From Erythrobacter sp. JK5 (GTDB lineage: Bacteria; Pseudomonadota; Alphaproteobacteria; Sphingomonadales; Sphingomonadaceae), in the NCBI RefSeq assembly GCF_018205975.1, contig NZ_CP073577.1:2790001-2854000 (forward strand): a DNA stretch of 64,000 bases, read 5' to 3'. Below, piece by piece: positions 32,869 to 41,853 of the stretch. Within the stretch, counting starts at the first letter, position 1, and the number at the start of each line of letters is the position of its first letter. Under the pieces are notes generated by a model, which searched no databases, was not told where the DNA came from, and was given only the letters and a program-made list of their open reading frames with translations. Both the position numbers and the translations under genes were made by a program.

Positions 32869-34500
32869 ATGATACCGGCGATGACCGAAACCGACGTGAT
32901 CGTCCTGGGCTGCGGCCCCGCCGGCATGACTGCCGCGCTCGCCGCGCATGAAGCGGGCGCAGAGGTCGCGATCATAGAGCGGTTCGACCGGATCGGCGGA
33001 ACCGGCGCGATTTCGGGCGGGGTGATCTGGGTGCCCGACAATCCGCGCCAACGGGCCGCCGGGATGGCCGACAGTCGTGAGGAGGCGCTCGCCTATTTTC
33101 GCGCGCTCGATCACGGCGATCTGGTCGACGCAACGCTCGAGGCGTTTGTCGACCAAGGGCCGGAGGCGCTGGCGTTTCTCGAGGATGCAGGTGCGCTCAA
33201 GGTCGCGCTGCTCGAAGGCTATCCCGACTACTATCTCGACCGTCCGGGCGCGAAGCCCGAAGGCGGGCGGGCGCTGGACCATGACCTGTTCTCGCTCGAT
33301 GAACTGGGCGAGTGGGCCGGGCGCATCACCGCGATCGAAGAGCCCAAGCCGATGATGCTGCGCGAAACGCCATTGGGTGGCGGCAGCGGCATTGTTCCGC
33401 CCGAGGAGTTGCAGCGCCGGATCGCGAGCAACGAACGCGGGTTCGGGCAGGCGATGGTCGGTCGCTTGCTCAAGGCGTGTCTCGATCGCGGGATCGAGCC
33501 GGTCCTCGACGTCGAAACCAAACAGCTGCTGCGCGACGGCGAAAGGATCGTCGGCATAGCGGGGAAGCGCAATGGCGATCCCTTCGAGCTTCGCGCGCGC
33601 TCGGGCGTCATCCTTACCACCGGCGGGTTCGAGTGGGACGAGGACAAGCGCCAGACCTTCCTGCGCGGCCCGATGGATGCGCCTGCCAGCCCGCCCACCG
33701 CGCAAGGAGATGGCCTCGCGCTGGCGATGGCGAGCGGGGCGAAGCTCGGCAACATGACGCAGGCATGGTGGGCGACGACACTGGTGATCCCCGACAATCC
33801 GTGGCCGACCGGAGAACAGCGCGCCGCGCCGGTGCTGATCGAGCGCACCGTTCCGCATTCGCTGATGGTCAATCGCAAGGGCGAGCGGTTCTGCAACGAG
33901 GCGGCGAACTACTCGGCGCTGGCGGGGGCATTCCACCAGTTCGATCCGCAGAGCTACGACTACCCGAACCTGCCCGCATGGCTGGTGTTCGACGAGGACT
34001 ATGTGGAGCGCTACCCGATCGGCCCGCGCTTGCCCGGCCAGCCAGTGCCCGACTGGGTGACGCGCGCCGAGACGCTGGTCGAACTGGCCGAGGCGATCGG
34101 CGTTCCGTCCGGTGTGTTTTCGACAACCGTCGCGCGGTTCAACGCCCATGCGAAGGAAGGCCACGATCCCGATTTCGAGCGCGGCGCATCCGCCTACGAT
34201 CACTTCTACGGCGACCGCTCCCGCGAAGGCACGTCGGTTACGCTAGGCCCCGTCGCGCGAGCGCCGTTCTACGCGGTCGAAATCCGCATGGGCCTGCTCG
34301 GCACCAATGGCGGCCCGCGCACCGACGGGCAGGCTCGGATACTCGGTCACAATGGCGAGCCGATCGCGGGTCTATATGGAGCGGGCAACGCGATCGCCTG
34401 CCCGACCGGCGGGATCTATGCGGGTGCGGGAGGGACGCTCGGCCCGGCGCTGACTTTCGGTTACATCGCGGGGCGGAGCGCGGCGCGGGCGAACCGGTAA
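32869..34500 (+). CDS. FAD-dependent 3-ketosteroid dehydrogenase-like flavoprotein
   Basis: A 543-residue flavoprotein of the fumarate reductase/KstD superfamily. The FAD motif is GCGPAG near residue 14, then GGTGAISGGVIWVP near 42. Late segments DPDFERGASAYDHFYGD, LGTNGGPRTDGQA and GGIYAGAGGTLGPALTFGY follow the KstD order; the Tyr of IYAG and the Gly of the following loop match the positions used by KstD to promote dehydrogenation next to a ketone. It would desaturate a cyclic ketone. ATG 32869 or 32881 are both possible. Substrate unproven. Confidence 0.9.
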   Translation: MIPAMTETDVIVLGCGPAGMTAALAAHEAGAEVAIIERFDRIGGTGAISGGVIWVPDNPRQRAAGMADSREEALAYFRALDHGDLVDATLEAFVDQGPEALAFLEDAGALKVALLEGYPDYYLDRPGAKPEGGRALDHDLFSLDELGEWAGRITAIEEPKPMMLRETPLGGGSGIVPPEELQRRIASNERGFGQAMVGRLLKACLDRGIEPVLDVETKQLLRDGERIVGIAGKRNGDPFELRARSGVILTTGGFEWDEDKRQTFLRGPMDAPASPPTAQGDGLALAMASGAKLGNMTQAWWATTLVIPDNPWPTGEQRAAPVLIERTVPHSLMVNRKGERFCNEAANYSALAGAFHQFDPQSYDYPNLPAWLVFDEDYVERYPIGPRLPGQPVPDWVTRAETLVELAEAIGVPSGVFSTTVARFNAHAKEGHDPDFERGASAYDHFYGDRSREGTSVTLGPVARAPFYAVEIRMGLLGTNGGPRTDGQARILGHNGEPIAGLYGAGNAIACPTGGIYAGAGGTLGPALTFGYIAGRSAARANR

Positions 34501-34502
34501 TT

Positions 34503-34610
34503 CGTCATGACAAACGGAGCGGATGCGAAGCAGGCCGAAGGCCAACCAATCCAGAGCGTTTGTGTTCTGCGGCCCTGGATTGCCGCGCCGCTTCGCGGCT
34601 CGCAATGACG
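34503..34610. repeat. Family A dispersed inverted repeat (copy 4, degenerate left arm)
   Basis: The right arm CTGGATTGCCGCGCCGCTTC ... CTCGCAATGACG is well kept; the left arm CGTCATGACAAACGGAGCGG is diverged and has an inner AATCCAG match. It fills the convergent gap between the flavoprotein and a P450. Confidence 0.75.
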
Positions 34611-34615
34611 GATGG

Positions 34616-35893
34616 CTAGGGCTTCTTCGGCTCAAACTCGATATGCAGCTCTTTCAGCGAGCGGAGCAGGAAGTGCGGGTGGTATGCGAAGTCGTTCCTG
34701 CCTTCGGCGAACCACATATCTTCGAACCGGTCGACCACCGCGGTAAAACCCCAGATGAGCTCGCGCCGGGCGAGCGGGGCGCCGAGGCAGTGATGCGTCC
34801 CTGAGCCGAACCCCATGTGAGCGCCCGCGCGGGGCCGGTCGAGGTCGAGCTTCTCGGGGCATTCGAACGCGCGCTCGTCGCGGTTGGCGGCGGCGAAGCG
34901 GATATTGATCATCGCGCCCGCCGGGATCGTCACGCCGGCCAGCTCGGTCTCCTCGCGCACGAACCGCATCAGCGACTGGACCGGGCTTTCAAGCCGCACG
35001 ACTTCCTCGACGAAGGTCTTCATGTATTTGTCGGGGTCGGACTTGAGTTGCTGCCAGACATCCTTGTTCTCGATCAGCAGTTTCATCCCTGCAGCCAGCG
35101 CGTTGGTGGTGGTCTCGCTGCCGCCGACGAAGGTATCCGCCATCATCTCGGCGTGGAGTTCGTTGTCGGTGAGCGGTCGGCCCCATTCCTCGATCACGGT
35201 GTTGACGAGCACGCTGATGAGCGAGTCGTCGGGATGCTCGCGCAGCCGCTCGAAGATCGGCTGGAAATAGTGCTGCGCCTCGATCTCGCGGTCGACCATT
35301 TCCATGTGCCGGTCTTCGGGCAGCATCAGCGAGATGCGCTGGAAGAACGCGTCGGTCCAGCGCTTGATCCGCCACATATCCTCGCGTTTCGCGCCCATCT
35401 GTTCGCCAATGATGAACAGCGGCAGCGGCACGCAGAACGCCTTCACCCACTCGCACTGGCCGTCCTCGATAAAGCCGTCGATCAGCTCGTAGGCCAGCGC
35501 TTCGACCTGCGGATCGATCTCCTTGATTGTCGATGGCTTGAACGCCTGGTTGAACATGGCGCGCATCTGCTTGTGGCCCGGATCGTCGCGCCCGTTGAGC
35601 GTCGGGGCGGGGACCCAGCCATTTTCCTCGAACCGGGCGGCGACCTTCTGCGCGCGTTCCATGTCTCCGGCGCTCGCGCGAAACTGGCTGTCGGCGGAAG
35701 AGCTGGGGAAGCGCTGCGGGTCCATCAGCACTTCGCGCACGTCGTCGTAGCGGCTGACGACCCACATGTCGGTGCCGGGGATGTTGTAGACCGGTGCCTC
35801 GTCGCGCAGCTGCTTGTAGGCGTCGTAAGGGCATTGCTGCAGTTCGGGATCGAACAGGTTGATGTTCAGCCGATCGTCCGCCGCACTTGCCAC
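34616..35893 (-). CDS. Cytochrome P450
   Basis: Soluble P450 of about 425 aa. The I-helix reads VGGSETTTNALAAG, the ExxR motif is EEVVRLESP, and the heme Cys is in FGSGTHHCLGAPLARREL. The start is uncertain: GTG 35893 (VASAADDRLNINLF) has GGGAG seven bases upstream, while a longer frame begins at GTG 35956 without a good site. It differs in sequence from the P450 at 22584, so it probably oxidises another position or intermediate. It is divergent from a SnoaL-fold gene. Confidence 0.93.
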   Translation of the reverse strand: MASAADDRLNINLFDPELQQCPYDAYKQLRDEAPVYNIPGTDMWVVSRYDDVREVLMDPQRFPSSSADSQFRASAGDMERAQKVAARFEENGWVPAPTLNGRDDPGHKQMRAMFNQAFKPSTIKEIDPQVEALAYELIDGFIEDGQCEWVKAFCVPLPLFIIGEQMGAKREDMWRIKRWTDAFFQRISLMLPEDRHMEMVDREIEAQHYFQPIFERLREHPDDSLISVLVNTVIEEWGRPLTDNELHAEMMADTFVGGSETTTNALAAGMKLLIENKDVWQQLKSDPDKYMKTFVEEVVRLESPVQSLMRFVREETELAGVTIPAGAMINIRFAAANRDERAFECPEKLDLDRPRAGAHMGFGSGTHHCLGAPLARRELIWGFTAVVDRFEDMWFAEGRNDFAYHPHFLLRSLKELHIEFEPKKP

Positions 35894-35982
35894 TGTCGCA
35901 CTCCCGAATTTGCCACTGGTCTTGGCCGCAGCATCCCCGCGATACTCGCTGCGCACAATTGGCGGATTGGGGAGGATGTGGA

Positions 35983-36495
35983 GTGGAACGGACCGTTCAG
36001 GAACTCATCGACAAGCAGGCGATCGGCGAGGTGATCCAGCGCTATTGCCGCACGCTCGACTGGCTCGACGAGGAAGGGCAGGCGAGTTGCTACTGGCCCG
36101 ACGCGCAGATCGAATACGGATTCTTCACCGGTCGCGCCGAGGACTTCCTGCCGGTAGTGATGGAGACCGAGCGCAATCTCGCGCGGCGCTGGCACATGCT
36201 GTCGCAGCCGCTGATCCGGTTCCACTCACCGACCAGCGCGAGCAGCGAATGCTACGGCATTTTCGGCGGCGGGCGCTGGCAGGAGGATGGCAGCATCGCG
36301 GGCGACCTGATCGGCGGGCGTTATCTCGACGAGTGGGAGAAGCGTGACAACGAATGGCGCATCTCGGCGCGCACCTACATCCTCGACTGGAAAAGCCCGC
36401 TGACGGCCCAGCCGCTGTTCGAGCCCGACCCGGATTTCCCGCTGCCGACCTTCCGGATCGATGCGGGCGGGCACCCGGAGTATCGCGAGCTCTAG
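35983..36495 (+). CDS. SnoaL-like protein (gamma-BHC dehydrochlorinase group)
   Basis: A 170-residue NTF2-fold protein beginning with GTG (VERTVQELIDKQAIGEVIQR) preceded by GGAGG. RYCRTLDWLDEEGQASCYWP and DEWEKRDNEWRISARTYILDW are typical of the SnoaL_4 group, in which a His-Asp pair near the N-terminus can do dehydration or elimination. The Asp is present in RTLDWLD, and a candidate His lies in RWHMLSQP. Its stop shares CTAG with the convergent gene at 36492. Confidence 0.82.
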   Translation: MERTVQELIDKQAIGEVIQRYCRTLDWLDEEGQASCYWPDAQIEYGFFTGRAEDFLPVVMETERNLARRWHMLSQPLIRFHSPTSASSECYGIFGGGRWQEDGSIAGDLIGGRYLDEWEKRDNEWRISARTYILDWKSPLTAQPLFEPDPDFPLPTFRIDAGGHPEYREL

Positions 36496-36845
36496 CCCTC
36501 GGCGGGCGGGTCCATGTAGTCGCGGTAATAGGTCAGCTGGCCGTCCGCGACCTTGTAGATGCCGACCCCGCCCCTCGATCCCTCCGGAGAGTGCATGGTC
36601 CAGCGCGCCCACACGGCGTGATCGTCGCCGCAGATTTCGTCGACGGTGAAGTGGATCTTCCGCTCGCCCATTTCCTTCACCATCGTGGTCATGAAACCGA
36701 GGATCGCCTCGCGCCCTTCGTAGCGGCCCCAGATCGGGTCTTCGAGCAGCGCGTCTTCGGCAAAGAGGGGCGCTAGTTTGGTGTAGTCGCCTGCATCCTG
36801 GATTGCCCAGAATTGCTCGATCACGCGCTGTGCTTCGCCTGCCAT
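36492..36845 (-). CDS. SnoaL/NTF2-like protein (ketosteroid isomerase-like)
   Basis: A 117-residue small barrel protein: MAGEAQRVIEQFWAIQDAGD, LAPLFAEDALLEDPIWGRYE near residue 27, and YKVADGQLTYYRDYMDPP at the end. The size and order fit the SnoaL_2/ketosteroid-isomerase-like group, which can shift double bonds or open epoxides. It lies 23 bp downstream of the synthetase gene at 36869 on the same strand and probably shares its transcript. Confidence 0.8.
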   Translation of the reverse strand: MAGEAQRVIEQFWAIQDAGDYTKLAPLFAEDALLEDPIWGRYEGREAILGFMTTMVKEMGERKIHFTVDEICGDDHAVWARWTMHSPEGSRGGVGIYKVADGQLTYYRDYMDPPAEG

Positions 36846-36868
36846 TGGTGTCTCCTCGATTGATCGCC

Positions 36869-38461
36869 CTAATTGACGGCGCGGTCTTTGCCTTCCCAAT
36901 AGGGCGCGCGCAGCTCGCGGCGCAGGATCTTGCCCGAGGGGTTGCGCGGCAGGGCGGCGATGAAATCGACCGATTTGGGGCACTTGTATCCGGCGATATG
37001 CTCGCGGGCGTGGGCGATGATTTCGGATTCGGTCAGTTCCTCGCCGTCCTTCACGACGACGCAGGCCTTCACTTCCTCGCCCCATTTTTCCGAGGGGATG
37101 CCGATCACCGCGACATCGGCCACCTTCGGATGCGCGTAGAGCGCGTTCTCGACCTCGGCCGGGTACACGTTCTCGCCGCCGGAGATGATCATGTCCTTCA
37201 CCCGGTCGTGAATGTAGAGATAGCCGTCCGCGTCGAGATAGCCGGCATCGCCGGTGCGCAGCCACCCCTCGGCGTCGATCGTTTCGGCGGTGGCCTGCGG
37301 GTTGTTGTAGTAGCCGCGCATGTTCTTGCTCGAGCGCGTGGCGATTTCGCCAACCGTTCCGGCCGGCACTTCCGCGCCGGCCTCGTCGATGATCTTGATC
37401 TCGACGCCCGGCAGCGGCGTTCCGACGCTGCGCATTTTCGGTGAGCCTTCGGGGACGTGATCCTCGGGATCGAGCGCGACGATCGTGCCGCTGGTCTCGG
37501 TCATCCCGTACATCTGCACGAAGCCGCAGCCGAGTATCCGCATCGCCTCGCGCATCAGTTCGAGCGGGATCGGAGAGGCACCGTAGGTGACGTATTTGAG
37601 GCGGCTGAAATCCACCTGTTTCACGCGCGGATGATTGAGCAGGATCTGGATCGCGGCGGGGACGAGGAAGATCTTCGAGATGTTGTAATTCTCGATCAGG
37701 TCCAGCGCCCTGGTCGGATCGTATTCGGGCAGCACGATCGCGTTGGTACCTGCGATCATCGTCGTGATACCCGATCCGGTGCCGCTGATATGAAAGCACG
37801 GCATGGCGAGCAGCGTCACGTCGCCCTCGACCGGCTGCTGCCACTGGCGGACCAGCGCATCGTACTGCGGGTCGCGGCTCGAAAGGATCGATCCGTGGGT
37901 GATGACCGCGCCCTTTGGCTTGCCGGTCGTGCCCGATGTGTAGAGCTGGAGCGCGTCGTCATCGAGGGCGATCCGGACATCCGGAGCGTCGGCTTCGAAC
38001 CCGTCGCGCCAGCTGCGATAGTCGGTACCGGAATGGTCGGGCGCGTCGATCCCGATCACGTGTTCGACCAGCGGGGTGTCGGCCCGTACCTGCGCCAGCA
38101 CATCGGCGAAACCTGCGCCCACGAACACGACGCTCGCGTCACAATTGTCGAGGATGTAGGCGACTTCGGGCGGGGCGAGCCGCCAGTTCACCGGGGTCAT
38201 CACCGCGCCGATCTTCGCTGCGCCCAGCAGCGCCTCGAAATAGAGCGGGTGGTTCTTGCCGAGATACGCCACCCGGTCACCCTTGCCCACGCCCAGCGCC
38301 ATCAGCCCGTGCGCGGCGCGGTTGCTGCCGGCATCCAGCTCGGCGAAGGTGATCGTTTCCTCGCCGAAGGTGAAGGCTACGGTGTCGCCGCGCGCGCGGG
38401 TATGATCGCGAACGACGTCGCAGAACGAGGCGGCGGCGAGGGTGTGCGGAGCTTCTGTCAT
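36869..38461 (-). CDS. Acyl-CoA synthetase (AMP-forming), long/medium-chain type
   Basis: ANL ligase of 530 aa. The P-loop is LYTSGTTGKPKGAVITHG near residue 170, then the adenylate motif YGMTETSGTIVALDPE, the A8 hinge region VKDMIISGGENVYPAEVENA and the catalytic Lys in LPRNPSGKILRRELR. It differs clearly from the synthetase at 14314 (GTTGKPK against GTTGMPK) and is closer to FadD3/FadD-type ligases. Start MTEAPHTLAAASF at 38461. Divergent from the PaaI-like thioesterase, so this unit can both make and release CoA esters. Confidence 0.94.
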   Translation of the reverse strand: MTEAPHTLAAASFCDVVRDHTRARGDTVAFTFGEETITFAELDAGSNRAAHGLMALGVGKGDRVAYLGKNHPLYFEALLGAAKIGAVMTPVNWRLAPPEVAYILDNCDASVVFVGAGFADVLAQVRADTPLVEHVIGIDAPDHSGTDYRSWRDGFEADAPDVRIALDDDALQLYTSGTTGKPKGAVITHGSILSSRDPQYDALVRQWQQPVEGDVTLLAMPCFHISGTGSGITTMIAGTNAIVLPEYDPTRALDLIENYNISKIFLVPAAIQILLNHPRVKQVDFSRLKYVTYGASPIPLELMREAMRILGCGFVQMYGMTETSGTIVALDPEDHVPEGSPKMRSVGTPLPGVEIKIIDEAGAEVPAGTVGEIATRSSKNMRGYYNNPQATAETIDAEGWLRTGDAGYLDADGYLYIHDRVKDMIISGGENVYPAEVENALYAHPKVADVAVIGIPSEKWGEEVKACVVVKDGEELTESEIIAHAREHIAGYKCPKSVDFIAALPRNPSGKILRRELRAPYWEGKDRAVN

Positions 38462-38549
38462 TGCCGGCGAAACTAGGCGAGCACCCGTAGCGGGGGGATT
38501 GGCACAATTCATAGCCCTCGCGTCGCGGCCGGTTGCGCTAAAGAAGGGC

Positions 38550-38966
38550 ATGGCCGAAGAGCACACCCCCGATGGCTTCGAACGCGCGCAATTCTCGCCG
38601 GGGTTCCTCGACCATGGCGGACCCTACTTTCTCAAGCACAGGGAAGGCGGACCGCAGATCGTCGGATTGAGGATAATGCCGCATCACATCAATTACCGCG
38701 ACGCGGCGCACGGCGGGGTGATTTCGACCTTCGCCGACGTCGCTTTGAGCCATGCCGTCTACGATGCCGAACGCCCGCGCCTCACGCCGTCGACGATCAC
38801 TCTCGGGGTGAATTACCTGCACGCGGCCAGCCTTGGCGACTGGCTCGAAGCGCTGGTGCGGATCGATCGGCTTGGCGGGCGGACCGCCTATACGTCGGGC
38901 GAAATCCTGCGCGATGGAGGCCCGATCGCGACGATGACCGGCGTATTCGCAATCAAGCGAAGCTAG
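38550..38966 (+). CDS. PaaI-family hotdog thioesterase
   Basis: A 138-residue hotdog-fold protein. The PaaI signature is MPHHINYRDAAHGGVISTFADVA with the helix-start Gly-Gly and nearby Asp, and LGVNYLHAASLGDWLEALVR forms the central strands. Such enzymes release CoA from stalled or non-metabolisable acyl-CoA, sparing the CoA pool. Start MAEEHTPDGFERA follows AAGAAGG. Its stop shares CTAG with the convergent SnoaL-like gene. Confidence 0.88.
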   Translation: MAEEHTPDGFERAQFSPGFLDHGGPYFLKHREGGPQIVGLRIMPHHINYRDAAHGGVISTFADVALSHAVYDAERPRLTPSTITLGVNYLHAASLGDWLEALVRIDRLGGRTAYTSGEILRDGGPIATMTGVFAIKRS

Positions 38967-39502
38967 CCCAGCCACCTCTGCACCACCGGCGTCGAGGGGT
39001 CGCGTGCGTCGTGGTACCCGCATGATCCTTCGGGCATCTCAGACAGGTCCACGCCGTCCACCTTGCGGAACTCGCGCCAGTCGTAGAGGCCGGTGCGCTG
39101 CGCAATGCGCCATTCGCCGTCTCGTCTTTCGAACCGGTCAACATAGCGCCCGGCGATCACCGCCGAGTAGACTGTGCCCTTGTCGGGAAACACGTCGGGC
39201 ACGGGGTAGCCTGCCGGAATTGTGTGCATTGCGGTCATGTAGGTCTCGGTGTGGCAGATGGAGTCGCCATGAAAGCCGAACTGCACCTGCCCCAGCTGGT
39301 GTTGGGTGGCGAGGCAGGGGTCGATAATCGCGCGGGCCTGTTCGACGAAGCCGCGCCAGTCGCCGAGCACGGTGCCGAACTGGAACTGCGCGTCGTCATG
39401 GAACAGGCTTTCCATCATTTTCCACCGGCGGCGGTCGATCGCGTGGGCATAAGCGGCGATGATATCGGCGATTGCGGCGCGGTCTTCGAGCGATCCGTTC
39501 AT
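38963..39502 (-). CDS. SnoaL-like protein (gamma-BHC dehydrochlorinase group)
   Basis: A 179-residue SnoaL_4 protein: MNGSLEDRAAIADIIAAYAH, IDRRRWKMMESLFHDDAQFQ near residue 23, QFGFHGDSICHTETYM near 80 and RFERRDGEWRIAQRTGLYDW. A His-Asp arrangement is possible but not aligned here. It shares ATGA with the upstream MDR gene, so the two are coupled. It is a longer paralogue of the protein at 35983. Confidence 0.82.
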   Translation of the reverse strand: MNGSLEDRAAIADIIAAYAHAIDRRRWKMMESLFHDDAQFQFGTVLGDWRGFVEQARAIIDPCLATQHQLGQVQFGFHGDSICHTETYMTAMHTIPAGYPVPDVFPDKGTVYSAVIAGRYVDRFERRDGEWRIAQRTGLYDWREFRKVDGVDLSEMPEGSCGYHDARDPSTPVVQRWLG

Positions 39503-40512
39503 TGCTCCAGCTCCACGATGACCTTGCCGATATTGCCGCCGGTGAACATCTTGCCATAGGCGTGGAGAGTGTTCTCCAGCCCCCGCGTGACGTCGTACGG
39601 CATCGCCAACTCCCCGCTCTCCACCCATTCGCGCAGCTGCGCGGTCAGGCGCTCGCCCTGGTCCATGAAATCGGGCGAGAAGAAGCCCTCGATCCGCAGC
39701 CGCCGCATCAGCACCTGGTCGAATTCGCGCGGGGCAGTGCGCGTGCCCAAACCGTAATCGGCCAGCAGGCCGCAGACCGCTATCCGCCCGTAGTGGTTCA
39801 TCCGCGTGAGAACCGCGTCGAGCAGCGACCCGCCGACATTGTCGAAATATACGTCAATCCCGCCTGGCCCGGAACAGGCCGCGTCGAGCTGGTGGTCGAA
39901 ATCGGCCGCCTTGTAGTCGACCGCGCCCGCGATTTTGAGATTGTCTTCGAGAAACCCGCACTTTGCCGCGCCGCCGGCGATGCCCCAGGCTTCGCAGCCA
40001 ATGATCCTCGCAATCTGGACCGCGAGCATCCCGGTCGCTCCGGCCGCGGCGGAGACGAGCACCCGTTCGCCCGGTTTGGCCGCGCCCGTTTCGGTGATGC
40101 CCCACAGCGCCGTCCAGCCATTCATCCCAAGCGGCCCGAACCATGCGCGCCTGTCCTCGACGGAGGGATCGAGCTTCATCGCGCCGGACAGCGCCGCATC
40201 GACCTGGCTCATTGCTCCCCACACCCCGAATGCGCGAACGAGATCGCCTTCGCGGAATCCTTCGGCCTTGCTCGCCATGACTTCGCCGAGCACGAGCCCG
40301 GTCATCGGCGATCCGACCGGAAGCGGCGGCTGGTACCCGTCCTCGCGATCGGTCAGCCACATCCGCGTGCCCGCATCCATCGACAGCATGGCGTTCCTGA
40401 TCCGGATTTCACCGTCGGCGAGTGCGGGCAAGGGCGCTTCGACCAGCGCCAGCGCGCTCGAAAAATCGGTGCCCTCGGGACGGCGCTCGATGCGCCAGAA
40501 GCGGTTCTCCAT
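39499..40512 (-). CDS. MDR-family NADP-dependent oxidoreductase
   Basis: A 337-residue zinc-free medium-chain reductase with LVSAAAGATGMLAVQIARI near residue 155, GIAGGAAKCGFL and GGIDVYFDNVGGSLLDAVL near 215. The N-terminal FWRIERRPEGTDFSSALALV is of the same branch as the genes at 25068 and 28377, making three paralogues in the island. ATG 40512 is preferred over GTG 40527. Coupled to the SnoaL-like gene by a 4-bp overlap. Probably reduces an enone or related conjugated bond. Confidence 0.92.
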   Translation of the reverse strand: MENRFWRIERRPEGTDFSSALALVEAPLPALADGEIRIRNAMLSMDAGTRMWLTDREDGYQPPLPVGSPMTGLVLGEVMASKAEGFREGDLVRAFGVWGAMSQVDAALSGAMKLDPSVEDRRAWFGPLGMNGWTALWGITETGAAKPGERVLVSAAAGATGMLAVQIARIIGCEAWGIAGGAAKCGFLEDNLKIAGAVDYKAADFDHQLDAACSGPGGIDVYFDNVGGSLLDAVLTRMNHYGRIAVCGLLADYGLGTRTAPREFDQVLMRRLRIEGFFSPDFMDQGERLTAQLREWVESGELAMPYDVTRGLENTLHAYGKMFTGGNIGKVIVELEQ

Positions 40513-40658
40513 GGCGTCGCTTCTCACGACCCTCCGCCGTTACGGCAAGGGCCGCTTTTGCTAGTTTGAACCCTCAGTTTTGACAGCGCTATCACTTTGG
40601 CGCGGTGCGCGCGGCGGGTGCGATTTCTAGTCTCCGCAGCAACGGAGGAGGAATTCAG

Positions 40659-41606
40659 ATGGCACTCATCACGGTAATCGGCGCATCCGGGCGGCAGGGC
40701 ATGGCGCAGGTGCGGCAGGGGCTGAAAGCGGGCTATGATGTGCGCGCGATCTCGCGGCAGGAAGACCCGTTCGGCGGGGCCAGGATCGACGGGATCGAAC
40801 GCGTCGAGGTGCGGCCGATGGACCTCTACGATCCAGCGACTTTCAAGCCTGCACTCGAAGGCACCGATTACATCTTCTACACCCACCCGCTGCAGGCGCG
40901 CGCTGACCGAGCGGTGCTGATCGGCGATCTCGGCAAGGTCGGCGCGGAGCTGGGGGTCAAGCGGCTGGTGTGGAACACGTCGAGCTGGATCCCCGATCGG
41001 CCGGGCGACCCCTTCACCTATGGCGAGAACACCAAGGGGATCAATGCGCTGTGGCGCTCGGGCTGCCCGGGCACGGTGTTCGGCAGCGTGCTGTTCATGG
41101 ACAATCTGCTGACCAACTGGGCGCGGCCCTTCATCGTCAACGAAGGCCGCTACGTGTATCCGCACAACCCGCAGCTGGAAGCCAATTGGATCAGCCTGGA
41201 TGACGTGGCGAGGTTCATGCTCACCAGCCTCGAACGCCCCGACATGGAGGGCGCGTGGCTCAATATCGGCGGGCCGGAACGGCTGGTCGGCAAGCAGGTA
41301 ACGCAATATCTGTCCGAAGCGCTCGACAAGGAAATCCGGTACGATCCCTGCACGCCGGAGGAATTCGGCAAGTATCTCGTCGACGCTGCCGGGGACACCA
41401 TGCCGGAAGAAATGCGCGCAGACTTCGCCGCCGGGATCGCGGCGTTCTACGAATACAACAACACCGCGCCGACCAAACCGTTCGAAGTCGATATGGACTA
41501 CGTGCTGGAGCGCTTCCCCGAGCTTGACGGCGAACTGGAAACGCTGGGCGAATGGACCAAGCGACAGGATTGGGGCGAGTCGAACTTCCGGCCGGCGTTT
41601 GGCTAG
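40659..41606 (+). CDS. NmrA-like NAD(P)-binding protein
   Basis: A 315-residue atypical SDR of the NmrA group. The glycine motif is VIGASGRQGMAQVRQG at the N-terminus, then DVRAISRQEDPF and LVWNTSSWIP. The C-terminal part (EALDKEIRYDPCTPEEFGKY) is the usual substrate or sensor lobe. GGAGGAG precedes the ATG. NmrA relatives can be redox sensors or reductases of isoflavone type. It is divergent from the MDR gene, and the gap contains CCTCAGTTTTGACAG (40572-40586). Confidence 0.87.
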   Translation: MALITVIGASGRQGMAQVRQGLKAGYDVRAISRQEDPFGGARIDGIERVEVRPMDLYDPATFKPALEGTDYIFYTHPLQARADRAVLIGDLGKVGAELGVKRLVWNTSSWIPDRPGDPFTYGENTKGINALWRSGCPGTVFGSVLFMDNLLTNWARPFIVNEGRYVYPHNPQLEANWISLDDVARFMLTSLERPDMEGAWLNIGGPERLVGKQVTQYLSEALDKEIRYDPCTPEEFGKYLVDAAGDTMPEEMRADFAAGIAAFYEYNNTAPTKPFEVDMDYVLERFPELDGELETLGEWTKRQDWGESNFRPAFG

Positions 41607-41665
41607 GTTCACACCGAGCCCACCCCGCTGCGACCAACTTCGCCTCCGGCTCAGTAAGTCTCGCT

Positions 41666-41687
41666 CCCCTCCCGCTTGCGGGAGGGG
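41666..41687. repeat. Family C perfect hairpin (CCCCTCCCGC / GCGGGAGGGG)
   Basis: A 10-bp perfect stem with a two-base loop, followed by CTGGGGGTGGGC. This looks like a dispersed intergenic element common in alphaproteobacteria and may terminate the NmrA gene or its convergent neighbour. The rest of the 247-bp gap shows no gene. Confidence 0.65.
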
Positions 41688-41853
41688 CTGGGGGTGGGCA
41701 ACTTCCTCGACCGCTTTGCTCTGATCGCCGCCTGACAGCGGAATGTCGATTAACGACCCCAATGTCAGCCATGAACTCCCGCCACTTTTTTGCCAAAAGC
41801 GGACACAGCTTGCGCTATCTCCTTGAGATGAAGACGTCGCAGGGCTTAACCAG

